This document shows, in pieces, positions 12,861 to 24,732 of a DNA stretch of 64,000 nucleotides. The notes under the pieces are model-generated. The model saw nothing but the letters and a program-made list of their open reading frames with translations. It did no database searches and was not told the DNA's origin. Where the stretch lies: contig JAKCOZ010000006.1 of the NCBI GenBank assembly GCA_022605955.1, positions 2,108,001 to 2,172,000 on the forward strand, written 5' to 3'. This stretch comes from Rallus limicola (Eukaryota > Chordata > Aves > Gruiformes > Rallidae). Numbering within the stretch: position 1 is the stretch's first letter; the number at the start of each line of letters is the position of its first letter. Position numbers and translations under genes: made by a program.

Positions 12861-12939
12861 ATTTCCTTTATATCCAAAAGGAGGGGAGAAGCTTCAGTTT
12901 GAATATGGAGTCTATCTTCTCAACAAAAATATAGCACAG
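12861..12939 (+). CDS. UVRAG: UVRAG, third-last coding exon
   Basis: This internal exon of UVRAG (UV radiation resistance-associated gene) has a strong pyrimidine tract and CACCAG acceptor just before 12861 and a GTTGGT donor at 12940. The first base completes a codon from the previous exon; 26 codons follow, reading [25 protein letters not shown], which I recognise as UVRAG. The protein belongs to the Beclin 1-VPS34 (class III PI3-kinase) complex II and works in autophagosome and endosome maturation. This exon lies in the C-terminal Beclin-like (BARA2) fold that follows the C2 and coiled-coil regions. It ends in phase 0 and joins cleanly to the exon at 34241. It was missed by ORF-length criteria because it is only 79 bp. 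Upstream UVRAG exons are not in the window. Confidence 0.95.
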
Positions 12940-13639
12940 GTTGGTACACTGAGACTTTATTTTTAAATTCCTTTTTATCTGCTACCTGCTTTGTGTCAGT
13001 ATGGCCTGGAGTGTGCATCTGTTCTCTTGTGATGCTGTTCAGTGTGGTGAACTAGTGGAGGGGTTCTCCAAATCATTGTTTTTTCACTTACCTTGAGATT
13101 TTCTTCTTTGGTGCTTAGAGAAGGGCTTGCCAGCTCATTAGGAGTGTTTTCCTTTTCAAATAGTTAATGATGTGAGCCTATACATGCTCTTTGGGATATT
13201 GTAAATATTTTGTTATTGTTACTTTTATTGCCATACTTGAAGATCCATTCATTTCATCCTTATTGCTGTATCTTTAATTTAGCTGTATTATTAATTAGTG
13301 TCCTACCCCTATACTCATGGTAATAAAACACAAGCTGGAAGACATTAAGTCCTGCAAATGCATGACTTTATAATAAAATAAAAAGCCCCCTAATCATCCT
13401 TACTTCCTTGCTTTTAATGTATTTTAAAAATCACCATATACCTTGGCAAACACAGGAGAGTTTAGAAACTTGTATTGGAGGTAATACACTTTGTGTGGAA
13501 TTCAGAAAACATACAAGAAATCTGCTGTGGAAGGGACGTGGGGAGGACATTTACATTGCTGCTGAGTCCTGGGGCAGGGTCAACTGCTCTTGTGCCATCC
13601 CTGGTACCTTTCCCTGAAGGAAAGCCTGTGATCTTTCCC

Positions 13640-14650
13640 AGCGATTTGCTGTCCTGGCCATGAAAGTCTTTTCTGACCTCTAATCCAAACCTATCCTGCT
13701 TCTCTTTAACCACAGACTCATTTATGATAACAATCTTTTGATTTAATTCACATCCTCTTTGGAAAACTTTTATGCACTGAGAGACAGCTTCTCCTGTCTA
13801 AAGTGTTATCTCCTGGATTGTGTGGATCTCATGGACCTTGAGCATGCTTGTTGGCTCCTATTCTCCATCTGAATCCACGTCGGTCTTGAAGTGCAGTGCC
13901 CAAAGCTGCATAGCTGTTGCCTTCAAAACAGCGAGTAGGGCAGGAGAAATGCTGCACACATAATGTACAAGATGGGGGAAAGTAGGTTGAGCACTCAACC
14001 TCAGCTTTGTGCTATCTGTGTCTGAGCCTATTCTCTATCCAGCTCACCTAATTAAAATATTACTACAACTGGAGTAAAGCCTAGACCCAGGTGGAGTCCT
14101 GCTTCACCAGCACTTCCATTTACAGCAGTGAACCATTGTTTAATGACACCCAATGAGTACTTACTTGCTCTCTGTTCATTCATACTTCATCAATATCCCA
14201 TTTCTCCAGCATGCTTGTGAGCATATTGCACCATCAAGTGCCAAGAGATTTATTTAAATTCCAAGGGAAATATGACAAATGCACATTTGGCTTGTTCTTG
14301 AAAAATCAGATCTATTTTTATACTTGGTTTTCTAGTTGTTTGATTTGTATCTTCAGTTCTCTCTTCCACCCCTTTTTCCCCATTCCCTACCCCAAATTGA
14401 AGTAAAGTTCCTGTGTCTCTCTGTAGTGCTTGTTTTTTAAGCTTGGAATTGCATTTACCATTCTCCAGACTTCTGGTATCTTGCCGTGGCTTAGTGTATT
14501 TTGGAAGATAACCTCCAACAGCTCTGAAATTACTTAAAGGCTAAAATATCTTAGGACAAAGTTAATCAAGTCCTGCTAATCTTGGAAATTCACTTAACCA
14601 AGCTGTTAATAAAATCAGACTGTGACTCTGCTGGTATTAATAATGGCAGC
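13640..14650 (-). mobile_element. Ancient CR1-like LINE remnant (tentative)
   Basis: Scattered stretches resemble old amniote CR1/L3-type sequence in reverse. A CTTTTCTGACCTCTAATCCAAACC-like tail comes first, then CAGTGCCCAAAGC, then TTCTCCAGACTTCTGG and GCTCTGAAATTACTT, in the order expected for one long - strand copy. Divergence is high and the limits are approximate. Confidence 0.45.
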
Positions 14651-15310
14651 CAGCTGTTCACACTTGACTTTCATAGGGAAGACTAGTGAGAGAAAGGGAT
14701 TAAATATTCTTTCCTTCAAAAGCTTTGATAGCTTTCCCTCTCCATTCCTAGCAAATCAATGCTTTCTTTAATCTCTCCTTATGTAAATACATTAGTTCAT
14801 TCTCTGACTTGTGAGTCGTGATGCTGCTTGCTTTAATTTTCAGCCTTTCATGGTTTTGTTATCTGTTCTGGAGTTGCCATCCCAGTTTGTGATGCAAACT
14901 CTCTGTGCTGCTTTCTTAGTTGGAATTATGAGCCCAAGTTTATAGTTTTTGTAGCCTGGGTTAGTTGGCACTTCTGTCTGGAGTATTTTATTGTTCACTT
15001 CACTTGTTTTTCCTGGGTTTTTTTTTTTTTTTTTCTCTTTCTGAGTTGTTACCACTGTTGGACCTACTGAAATCTCATTGTGGCTTTGCCTTGTCCTGGT
15101 TCTGAAGGACTAGGAACAGTTCAACACATGGTCACTCACCTAGATTGCCTTCTATGTCCTTTCAGTTCATTTCTGGTGTCACTGGTCTGTGTTAAAACTC
15201 ATTAAAAAGTAAATTAAAAATTTTGAATATGTATTTGTATAAAAGTTTCCAAATCTACTTGAGCTCAGTGGTGCTGGTATAAAACAGAGTAGTCAGTGGC
15301 CAAGCTTTGA

Positions 15311-15357
15311 AGTGGTTTGTACAACATCAGTGGTTCGTACAACACCAGTGGTTCATG
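15311..15357. repeat. 18-bp tandem repeat, about 2.6 copies
   Basis: AGTGGTTTGTACAACATC, AGTGGTTCGTACAACACC and a partial AGTGGTTCATG follow one another with two or three mismatches. This is a short local duplication in intronic DNA. Confidence 0.85.
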
Positions 15358-16080
15358 TGTTAATGCTTGAGATTTATATGCTGTTGAATATGAAAACATA
15401 ACAAAATTAAATCTGAGTTTTTTGGGGAGCTCTACTACTTATTTAATTGGGACAATGTGACCAAAAAGTCCATATAAACTGTTGTAGTCACCTTTGTTTT
15501 GATATTCTTGGTCAAATATTGCAGTTTTTTATGACTCTACCAAGGGGAAATTCCATCGTGAAAGCTGAACAGGTAGAGAACGTGCAGAAATACATCACTG
15601 ATTTGAGATTGAATCTTTAGTGTGCTCCTTTGGAGGGTAGAACTGTCCAATTCAAGTAGCTTTCAGAAGATCTTAAGGCTGCCACAAGCGAAGCTTCCAG
15701 ATATGCTTAGCTGATATGAATGTGTAAAAATAAGCTTGGATGGAGAATGAGCAGCTGGCTCTTTCTTATCTCTAGACCATTGCAAACTGAGGGGAAATCC
15801 TTTTAAGGCCCAAAGGTATTGGCCTTAATTCAGAGAACCAGTCCTGTAAACTATTCTGTCATGAATAAATGCAGATCAGTTGCTTAATTCCTTCTGGGTG
15901 CTGTGGGAGGATTGGAAGTGTCTAGGAGGAATGGCGCTGACTCTACTGGAGCATTAAGAGAAGAGCTTACATCTCACTCACCCTGCTCAAATCATGCCTT
16001 CAAGTCTTGATCACCGTGGGTGAGAAACAAAGAGCCCAGAAAAACTTGTGTCATCCTAACGAAATACCTGAAAGGATTTA

Positions 16081-16686
16081 ACAGAATCACAAGGTTGGAA
16101 AAGACCTTTAAGATCATCAAGTCCAACCATTCCCATCCTACGCTAAACCAGATCCCTAAGTACCTCATCTACCCTGTCTGTTAAACACATCCAGGGAAGG
16201 TGACTCAGCCGCCTCCCTGGGCAGCCTGTTCCAGGCCCTGACAACTCTTTTTGTAAAAAAGTATCTGATCTGACCCTGCCCTGGGGCAGCTTGAGGCCAA
16301 TTCCCCTTGTCCTATCACAGGGCACCTGGCTGAAGAGACCATCACCCACCTCTCTACACCCTCCCTTCAGGTAGTTGTAGGTGGTGATAAGGTCTCCCCT
16401 CAGCCTCCTCTTCTCCAGGCCGAACACCTCCAGCTCCCTCAGCTGCTCCTCAGAGGATTTGCCCTCCAGTTGACAAATCCAACTTCCTGGATTGTTGCCC
16501 AGCCTGGTTGCCCTTCTCTGGACTCACTCCAGGACCTCAGTGTCCTTCTTATGGTGAGGAGCCCAGAACTGGACCCAGCACTCGAGGTGCAGCCTCACCA
16601 GTGCCCAGTCCAGGGACACAATTACTTCCCCAGACCGACTGGCCACACTATTTCTGATACAAGCCAGGATGCATTGGCATTTGTAG
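16081..16686 (-). mobile_element. CR1 fragment, long
   Basis: It starts ACAGAATCACAAGGTTGGAAAAGACC and reads through CTCAGCTGCTCCTCAGAGG to the CACCAGTGCCCAGTCC and CAAGCCAGGATGCATTGGC segments. This is the same subfamily as the 11779 copy. Confidence 0.95.
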
Positions 16687-17399
16687 AAGCTTCCCTGGTT
16701 TCACAGAGTTTTATATCTTCTGTGGTTTTTTTTTTTTTTCTTTCACAAGTACGTGGAGTGGTGATGGCAAGGAGAGATGTGAGTGGGGAAGAAGTGAGAC
16801 TGGGGGGATATTAAGCAAAATTACTGAAATCAAAACTCTTCTAGAGATAAAGTGGTCCTGTTTTGTAAAACAGCAGGATAATAACAATGAAAACCACATC
16901 TTGCACTCGGGAGAATTCAGCTGGAATTAGAAGCAGCCCAGTGCTAGCTTGGTAGAGCATTTATTTGGAGAAACTTGCTTTGCTGTTACATTCCAAAGTC
17001 AAAACAATGTGTGTTAATTCTGAGAGTTCCTAATAACTTCCATCTGTACGTGAGCACAAATTGTTTCAATCCCCCTGTTTTCTCTTTGTAAAGTCGAATC
17101 CCTCACGAAGTTCACAGAGGAGCTTTTTCTGTTGGATGATATTAGGTAAGACGATAAATTTCCAGTGAAGATTTCAGCTCTTTTACTCCCAACAAACATC
17201 TAGATGTGGTAAAAACCCAACCAAACAAAATCACTGTCATTCCAGAGCATTGTCAAAGGTGAAGCACAATGCAGAATGCTAGAAGTGAATTGCCTCAGCT
17301 CTCAAAAGCATTAGGTGCTGGGAGATTATTAGGTGCTGGTAGCCAGCCCCACAAACTCTGAAGCTGTTAAGTTATGAAAGGGCCACCAAACTCCAGGCC

Positions 17400-17525
17400 A
17401 GGATCTACACAAGGTTGCCCAGGGCCCCATCCAACCTGGCCTTCAACATCCCTGGGACTGGGGCATCCACCACCCCTCTGGGCTGCCTGTTCCAGCCCCT
17501 CACGACTCCCTCTGTAAAGAACTTA
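17400..17525 (-). mobile_element. CR1 fragment, short
   Basis: GGTTGCCCAGGGCCCCATCCAACCTGG through CCCTCTGTAAAG matches an internal part of the 3' region. The 3' end is missing. Confidence 0.85.
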
Positions 17526-17765
17526 ACTGCTGCATTGATTTTCACAGGTGAGGAGGTGAGATTATACTGTAAAACCTCCTGGTATAGCAGCTGGGTGTTA
17601 GGTGCTCACTGAAACATTGTGGGTATGTAGTGGGTGCTGAAAACACAAGGTGGGCAAGCTGGTATCTCTTGGAGACTTCTCATTGCTCTGAGCATATAAT
17701 GCATGTGGCACGCAGCTCAGCTACGGCATGGGCATGGACCTTGCCAAGTTGAGCTCTCACAAGTC

Positions 17766-17847
17766 AGAATCATGGAAGGGTTTAGGCTGGAAGGGATCTC
17801 AAACATCACCTAGTTCCCACCCCCTGCTATAGGCAGGGACATTTTTC
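17766..17847 (-). mobile_element. CR1 3' end fragment
   Basis: AGAATCATGGAAGGGTTTAGGCTGG through GGCAGGGACA is a reversed CR1 terminus that abuts the left arm of the inverted duplication. Confidence 0.85.
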
Positions 17848-18010
17848 ACCTACATCTTTAACATGACGTTTGGCTCCCAAGCATAACCTTGCACTGCATG
17901 AGAGCACCTAAAGCTCTTTACCTATATGCACCATAAGGGTGATAGTCTCAGGTCTGTACTAGAGGGTGCAGTGAAATCACCCACCCTGTCCTGGCCACCT
18001 TATCCCCCAC
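17848..18010 (-). repeat. Left arm of an inverted duplication (non-CR1)
   Basis: The sequence from CACCTACATCTT through GTCCTGGCCACCTTA matches the reverse complement of about 23210-23371 with only a few substitutions and one 13-bp gap. It is not CR1. Immediately beyond it lies a CR1 copy similar to the one beside the right arm, but here the CR1 3' end and about 190 bp of flank are missing. Confidence 0.85.
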
Positions 18011-18320
18011 CAGCCCAGGGTGCCCCAAGCTCCATCCAACCTGGCCTTGAACCCTGCCAGGGAGTCAGGGGCAGCCCAGCTTCTCTGGGCACCCTGGGCC
18101 AGGATCTCCCCACTCCCCAGAAATGATGTCTGCCTCCCAGCCCCTCTCCAGCTGCCCTCCTGCAGCTGAAGGCTGTTCCCCTGGGCCTGGCCCTCCCTGC
18201 TCTTGGACTGGAAGGGGCTTGAAGCCTTCCTCTGAATCAGCCTTCTCTTCTTCAGGCTGAGCCAGCCCAACTCTCTCAGACCATCTTCAGAGCATAATTG
18301 GTCCAGCCCTTTGATCATCA
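18011..18320 (-). mobile_element. CR1 fragment beside inverted duplication
   Basis: CCAGCCCAGGGTGCCCCAAGCTCC through CAGCCCTTTGATCATC aligns to the reverse complement of about 22650-23035, with a deletion of about 40 bp. It lacks its own 3' end. Confidence 0.9.
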
Positions 18321-19060
18321 AGTCCTTGAGCAGTGATCTTTGCCCTCCAGATATTTTTCTTCTGAGTTCTTTATTTTTTTAAACCTTAGAGTGCAGGGAT
18401 GTGAGACTGTGGTGGCTTTGAGTTTCCAATCTCAGGCCTGCAGAAAGAAGCTCTTCTGCTGTTTACTAAAAGGCTTTGCTATCTCTTTCCTTCATTCCTG
18501 GAGCCTTCGTTGTTTCAGCCTGACCTCGGTGTAGGTTCTTCATTATTTATGAAGAGATTATCTTATTTTTGTGACCATCCTTCTCGAGGTGAGTCCTTAG
18601 TGAGCATTCAGTGTTACTACTGGAGAATACCTGGCCTGAAGTTGTATACAAGGTGATATTTCCTGGTTTGGTCACTATTTCTAACCTATGAATATATGAC
18701 ATGTTGCCATCGAGAGAGTGTGACCACCTTGTTCATGAAACTTCCAATTCCTCTAAGTATTGAAGAGGTTGTCTCTTGCATCATACTTGACAGGTATTAC
18801 TATTCCTTGTCTGGTCACAAGATTCCTTGGAGAAGATATAATTGCTTTATACCTGTAGTTTCTTCTGGTCCCTGTCAGGAGGGGATTCACTGCAGCTATT
18901 TTCTTTCCTGGTACAGCCAACTTATGTGCTACTCTGAGTCCCAAATGATGATTTGCCGTTTCAGTCAGCCACTGAAGGGGGTGGAAGTTAATTTGTTGAT
19001 ATTCTGGATTTCTTATTCTGAGTCTCAGCTTGGGTTCCTTGTAGGCCTGTAGGCCAGAAG

Positions 19061-19523
19061 CACAGAATCACAGGGGTTGGAAGGGACCTCTAGAGATCAT
19101 CAGATCCAACCCCCCTGCCAAAGCAGGCTCCCTAGGACAGGTCACAGGTCGGTGTCCAGATGGGTCTGGAATCTCTCCAGAGAAGGAGACTCCACACCCC
19201 CCTGGGCAGCCTGTCCCAGAGCTCCCTCACCCTCACTGGGGAAAAGTTCTTCCTCATGTTGGTGCAGAACTTCCTGTGCTCCAACTTGCGTCCATTGCCC
19301 CTTGTCCTGTCCCCACAGACACTGAGAAGGGGCTGGCCATTTCCCCCTGCATCCCATACTTAAGATATTTATAAACATTAATAATGTTCCCCCTTAGTCT
19401 TATTGTCTCCAGGCTGAACAGCCCCAGCTCACTCAGCCTTTCCTCACAGGGGAGATGCTCCAGGCCCTTAATCATCTCTGTGTCCCTCCTCTGGACTCTC
19501 TCCAGGAGATCCCTGTCTTTTTA
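19061..19523 (-). mobile_element. CR1 fragment
   Basis: It starts GCACAGAATCACAGGGGTTGGAAGG and ends CAGGAGATCCCTGTCTTTTTAA. It is close to the 25713 and 45587 copies. Confidence 0.95.
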
Positions 19524-20190
19524 ATGCTGACGGGTGTGAGACCCCTTTGAGTCATGTTGGTGGCAGTCAGGACAAACCTTTCCAGACATCACTTCCAGGT
19601 TTTGTAAAATGTTTTTTTGAGTTGTTGCCCTGCATGAGTTAAGGTTGTGGGTTTGGGTGGGTTTTTTTTCCTGTTCAGGCTGAAGGAGTGCTCACGATCG
19701 CCTCGCAAGGCAACGCTTCTCTTCTGATCCAGCCTTGATTTGTTTTGTCAGACAACTATTGAGTGATGTTAGACTAATGCTCCTATTCACATTGGCAGGA
19801 TTTGCTCAGCCCTGGCCAAAGAATAGTTCTGCTTTCATCTGACACTCATTAGCAACAGACGAACTTTGCTATTTGCCACGAAATAATCACTCAAACAGTC
19901 TTTTGTCAGCTCCCCCAAGGATGTTTGTTTTCACATCAGCGCAGCACAGATCAGAGCAAGTAACTTGTGTCTAGCCCTCCTTCCCTGTGTCCACATGGTG
20001 GCAGACGATCTTTGCATGCTTTATGTAACCTGCTAGAGATGTTGATCAGCCAGTGCTGCTCTCCTGGGAGTGGTGTTTTATGTTTCAGTTGCTTGTCTGA
20101 TGTACAAGGTAAGTAACGCTTATAGAAGCCTAGAAGAAAAGCTACGTACTCGTTGACGTACTTGAGTTGCAATCAAAGTGCTATCTTTCT

Positions 20191-20739
20191 AGCCCTGCTG
20201 AGAAGGACCTGGGGGTTCTGGTGGATGAGAAGCTTCCCATGAGCCAGCAGTGGCTCTTGCAGCTCGGAAGGCCAATGGTATTCTGGGCTCCATCAGCAGA
20301 GGGGTGGCAGCAGGGACAGGGAGGGGATTGTCCCTCTCTGCTCTGCCCTCATGAGGCCCCAGCTGGAGTCCTGTGTCCAGAGCTGGGGCACCCAATACAA
20401 GAAAGATGTAGAATTGCTGGAGAGAGGATTCAGAGGAGGCCATGGAGATGATCAGGGGGATGGAGTGAAGCTGAAGGAAGGAAGGGTTAGAGGAGATATT
20501 AGGTGGAAGCTCTTTACAGAGAGAGTCGTGAGGGGCTGGAACAGGCTGCCCAGAGAGAGGGTGGATGCCCCATCCCTGGAGGTGTTCAAGGCCAGGTTGC
20601 ATGGGGCCCTGGGCAACCTTGTCTAGCTCCAGGCCTGGAGGTTGGTGTCCCTCCCTGTGGCAGGGGGGTTGGAACTGTGTGATCCTTGGGGTCCCTTCCA
20701 ACCCAGGCCAGTCCATGATGCTATGATTCTATGATTCTA
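20191..20739 (+). mobile_element. CR1 fragment with internal deletion
   Basis: It starts AGCCCTGCTGAGAAGGACC, as does the copy at 47175, and ends CTATGATTCTATGATTCTA. About 150 bp between GGAGATGATC and AGCTGAAGGAAGG are lost relative to 47175. Confidence 0.95.
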
Positions 20740-21630
20740 ATAGCTGGGTGGAATAAAAGTTCAATGCTTATGCACTGGTGCCATATGTAAGAAACTTAAC
20801 TTAAAATTCAGGTCTTAAGCATGAAATGAGGCAAGATGTCCAGTTCTTGGCTCTGTTTGGCTATCTAACATGTGAGAAAATCAACTTCATAATAGAAACT
20901 ATTAAACTTTTCCATGGGAATTTGAACAGCAGAAATGTTAGGGCTAGAAATTTGTTTTGGCAATAAACACCATGGAGCAGAAGTGTCTTTAGGAGTTCTG
21001 TGGGTATCGGTGTGGATGCAGTGGTTACAACCCTTTGAGTGTAGGATACTGTGAGTTGCACACTATGTCTTTTATGAGGCCCCTTAAACTAAGATCATAA
21101 AAGGCAGAGTTCAGAAAGAATGCACTGTCTGAATCTGTGGCCAATTTAACTGCGTAGGGAAAAGTGTTCTTGAAAGAGCACAGGTTGAAGCCAGAGCCGA
21201 GTCCTCATCTTGTAAAGTGCCAAGCATTCATTTTAATGTTGAGAGGAAGGGACTGCACCTGAAAAACCACAAAGTACCTTCTCCAGCTGCACAGAGCCAA
21301 AAGCTTTTAGGAGAACTTTCATTCCTGAAAGTCTCCTAGGGTAGCAGTGGGCTGATACCTAGCCAGATCATTTAGAATTGGGGAATTTACATATGCTTTT
21401 TGCAAACTTGTTGGAAGGCTTTCTTTTTTTCCTTTCCTATCACCCATGCCAAGATAAAATAGGTTGAAATGAGGCTGGATTAGCTGTAACAACAGTCGCC
21501 CTTTGATTGAGATGAAAGCCTGCCTATTGTTGCCCATCAGCAATCTGTACAGATCAGTAAAGGCCAAGGTTAGCTTGCTCTGGGGGAGCAGATCTTGGCT
21601 TTTCAACCTGTATGGATCCCTGCCCCTGAA

Positions 21631-21870
21631 TCATAGAATGGTTTGGGTTGGAAGGGACCTTAGGGATCATCTTATTCCAACCCCCATGCCATGAACAAGG
21701 ACACTTTCCAATAGACCAGGTTGCTCAAAGCCCCATCCAACCTGGCCTTGAACACCTCCAGGGATGGAGCATCCACCACCTCTCTGGGCAGCCTGTTCCA
21801 GTGTCTCACCACCCTTGCAGGGAACAATTTCTTCCTTATATCTAGTCTAAATCTACCTTCTATCCTGAGC
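21631..21870 (-). mobile_element. CR1 fragment
   Basis: TCATAGAATGGTTTGGGTTGGAAGG through TATCTAGTCTAAATCTACC is a reversed CR1 3' region with the CTATG-type terminus. Confidence 0.9.
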
Positions 21871-22509
21871 CCAGGCTGTACTACTTGCTCTGGTTGCAGG
21901 TGAGGTGTGGTGGACAATGTGGTTGAGTGGAATAGGAGAGGTGACAGCACCAGCAGTGCCTGCAGTTGCTTCTCCAAAATAATTTTGGGGGGCATCCCTT
22001 ACAAGCATGCTGTGCATGTTACATCACTTGTGTACTGTGTAGCTGTCATCATCTCTGTGTGTTGACTCTTCAGCCCACTAAGTTGTTGGGTTTTTTTAAT
22101 AAAAAAGAGTATGTGTTTAAAATAGAATCAAAATTCAGTAATCAAAGGAAAATGGATTCCTGATATAGTTAAGCTGACATAAATACATGTGATTTGCCAA
22201 GTTAAACTGCTTTGTAGTATATATAAGCACTTGATTTTGAAATTGGAAGGGATGGGAAAGTAGGAAGCCAGATATCAAGCCATGGCCCAGTGTGTTAGTG
22301 CAGGAAAAAGGTGCAAAATAGAGTTTTTCCTAATGAGTAAGGTGTGTGCCCTGGACAAAGCAGGACTTCCAGATAGTAAGTTTTAACTTGTCCTGAGTTT
22401 GGCATACCTGTGGAATTCATGGGCCTTAGAGACCTGTGTCTTTCAGCAGGAACCTTCTCTCTTTTCTGCCACATTGAAAACTCTTAATGGGGGGGAGAAA
22501 TCATGCTAA

Positions 22510-22568
22510 CATAGAATCGCAGAGTGCATTAGGTTGGAAGGGGCCTTTAAAGGCCATCTAGTGCAGAT
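22510..22568 (-). mobile_element. CR1 3' end fragment
   Basis: CATAGAATCGCAGAGTGCATTAGGTTGG is a reversed CR1 terminus of about 60 bp. It is followed within 30 bp by a + strand CR1 body. Confidence 0.85.
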
Positions 22569-22593
22569 GCATCACCAGGAGACCACTCTGCAG

Positions 22594-23099
22594 TGCTGTC
22601 TCCAGCTCGAGGGTCCCCAGGTCAAAGGAGGACATGGAGCTGTGGGATTGAGTCCCAAGGAGGCCATGGAGATTATACAAGGGCTGGAGCCCCTCTGCTC
22701 TGGAGCCAGTCTGGGAGAGCTGGGCTGGCTCAGCCCAGAGGAGAGAAGGCTGCTTTGGGGAGAGCCCTGAGCCCCTTCCACTCCCTTGAAGGGGCTCCAG
22801 GAGAGCTGGAGAAGGGCTGGTGCCAAGGGCAGGGAGGACCAGGCCCAGGGGAACAGCCTTCAGCTGCAGGAGGGCAACTGGAGATGAGCTGGGAGGCAGA
22901 AATCCTTCCTGGGGAGGGGGAAGGCCCTGGCCCAGGGTGCCCAGAGAAGCTGGGGCTGCCCCTGGCTCCCTGGCAGGGTTCAAGGCCAGGTTGGATGGAG
23001 CTTGGGGCACCCTGGGCTGGTGGGGGATGTCCCTGCCCATGGCAGAGGATGGGAACCAGATGGGCTTTGAGGACCCTTCTCACCCAAACCCTTCTGTGA
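22594..23099 (+). mobile_element. CR1 fragment beside right arm of inverted duplication
   Basis: TGCTGTCTCCAGCTCGAGGG through CCCAAACCCTTCTGTGAC is a GC-rich CR1 subfamily also seen at 18011 and 43557 (both -). It is complete at its 3' end. Confidence 0.9.
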
Positions 23100-23371
23100 C
23101 TGCTTCATCCACTCTGAGAGCTGATGGAATAACCCCAGCACTGCCATGCAGCCTGGCTGATGAGTTTGGGCTCTCTGCTGCATTTGCTCTGATAGCTGGA
23201 TTGGGTAAGGTGGCCAGGACAAGGGTGGGTGATTTCTCTGCACCCTCTAGTGCAGACCTGAGACTATCAGCCTTATGGTGCATATAGGTAAAGAGCTTTA
23301 GGTGCTCTCATGCAGTGCAAGGTTATGCTTGGGAGCCAAACACAGAAAGCAAACGTCATGTTGAAGATGTA
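23100..23371 (+). repeat. Right arm of the inverted duplication plus extra flank
   Basis: The part from about 23210 to 23371 is the reverse complement of 17848-18010. The segment 23100-23209 (from ATCCACTCTGAGAGCTGATGG) directly follows the CR1 3' end ending near 23099 and is absent from the left arm, so this arm looks like the more complete copy. Confidence 0.8.
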
Positions 23372-24309
23372 GGTGCAAAATGTTATTTGTCTTTTCTCCT
23401 TCTGGCTTCTGCACATCTGACCTTTTGTTCTCTGCCTGATGTAATGATTTTTAATACAAAAAAGTTCAGGCTGAATGAGGTCATAGGAAGTAAGTGTGCC
23501 TGTGCCTTATAATCCAATAAACATCGCTTGGTGATACGGAGGCGTTTTAAGAAGGTCTGACCCCAACCTGGAAAGGTCACGCTGTGTGGCTTCATCTCAT
23601 CAAGCTCTAACGCAGCAAGACTGGGTGAACAGTAAACATGGTTCTAGTTATTTGAGAGCTGCCTTGGAGAAGGGGGGGTGAAGCTTTCCTGAGGCCAGTA
23701 ACTTCTCTGTCTTTTAAATTGCCTTTTTTTTCCTCCAAGTGTTGTGTAAAATGGTCACGGTATATGAGAGGCACCTTTATGGGCAAGGGGGCCAATATAT
23801 ATTGCTTTTATAATGAGCCCACTAACTACCAAATTTCACAGGAATAGTTGACTTCTCTAAGTGGCTGTATCCCCCAGCCTGTCTTTGACAATGGTTTCCC
23901 ATATCCTTACTGGGACACCAGACTGGAACCGGGAAGGGTAATGTGTGAGATCTCTCTGGAGGGGTATTGTGTGTTCTCTCAGGAAGGGTTTCATGAATAG
24001 GAGCAAGAGACTTCTGGAGGAAATGCAGCTTTTGGCTCATCTAAATGTTTAGTTCTACAGTGTGTTCTCCATGTACTCAAACACGTACTCCTATTTCCTT
24101 ATTTTCTTGTGGTCTATCTCCAATAAACACTATTGTTGTGGAACTGAGATCCAGCATTAAATGCTGCCTCTTATCACATTTCAGTTTTAGAAAGTAAGTT
24201 TTCTTCTAATTTCTGAATGTTTGGCAGAGTATTGCAAGTTGCAGAGCTTTAGCATCCCGGCTGCTGCTGTGTTTGAATAATGATGAGGCTTTGTGTTTTG
24301 GTGGATATG

Positions 24310-24732
24310 AGGGCAAATCATATGAGGAGGCAAATCTGGAGGATAAATCATATTAGGAGTGGCTGAGGGAGCTGGGGGTGTTCGGCCTTGAGGAGAGGAG
24401 GCTGAGGGGAGACCTCAGCACCTCTACTGCCCTGCCAGGAGGGTGCAGAGAGGTGGGCGCTGGTCTCTTCAGCCAGGGAACAGGAGATGGGACAAGGGTA
24501 AATGGGCTCAAGCTGTGCCAGGGCAGGATCAGCTCAGCTGGGAGGGCAAAGTTCTTCCCTGGCAGAGTTGTGGGGCTGTGGCACAGGCTGCCCAGGGAGG
24601 GGGCTGAGTCCCCACCCCTGGGGGTGTTTAACAGACGGGTGGACTTGGTGCTCAGGGATCTGGTTTAGCACAGGACAAGAACAGTTGGACTTGATGATCT
24701 TAAAGGTCTTTTCCAACCTTGTGATTCTGTGG
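24310..24732 (+). mobile_element. CR1 fragment with small 5' duplication
   Basis: GGGCAAATCATATGAGGAGG is partly repeated as GGATAAATCATATTAGGAG before the body resumes. It ends CCAACCTTGTGATTCTGTG. Confidence 0.9.

Noticed and set aside
20189..20716. 175-residue ORF on -
   Set aside because: It is antisense to a CR1 copy and has no recognisable motif.
22558..23287. Overlapping ORFs of 117-168 residues on both strands
   Set aside because: GC-rich CR1 sequence plus the right arm of the inverted duplication; no codon-use or domain signal.
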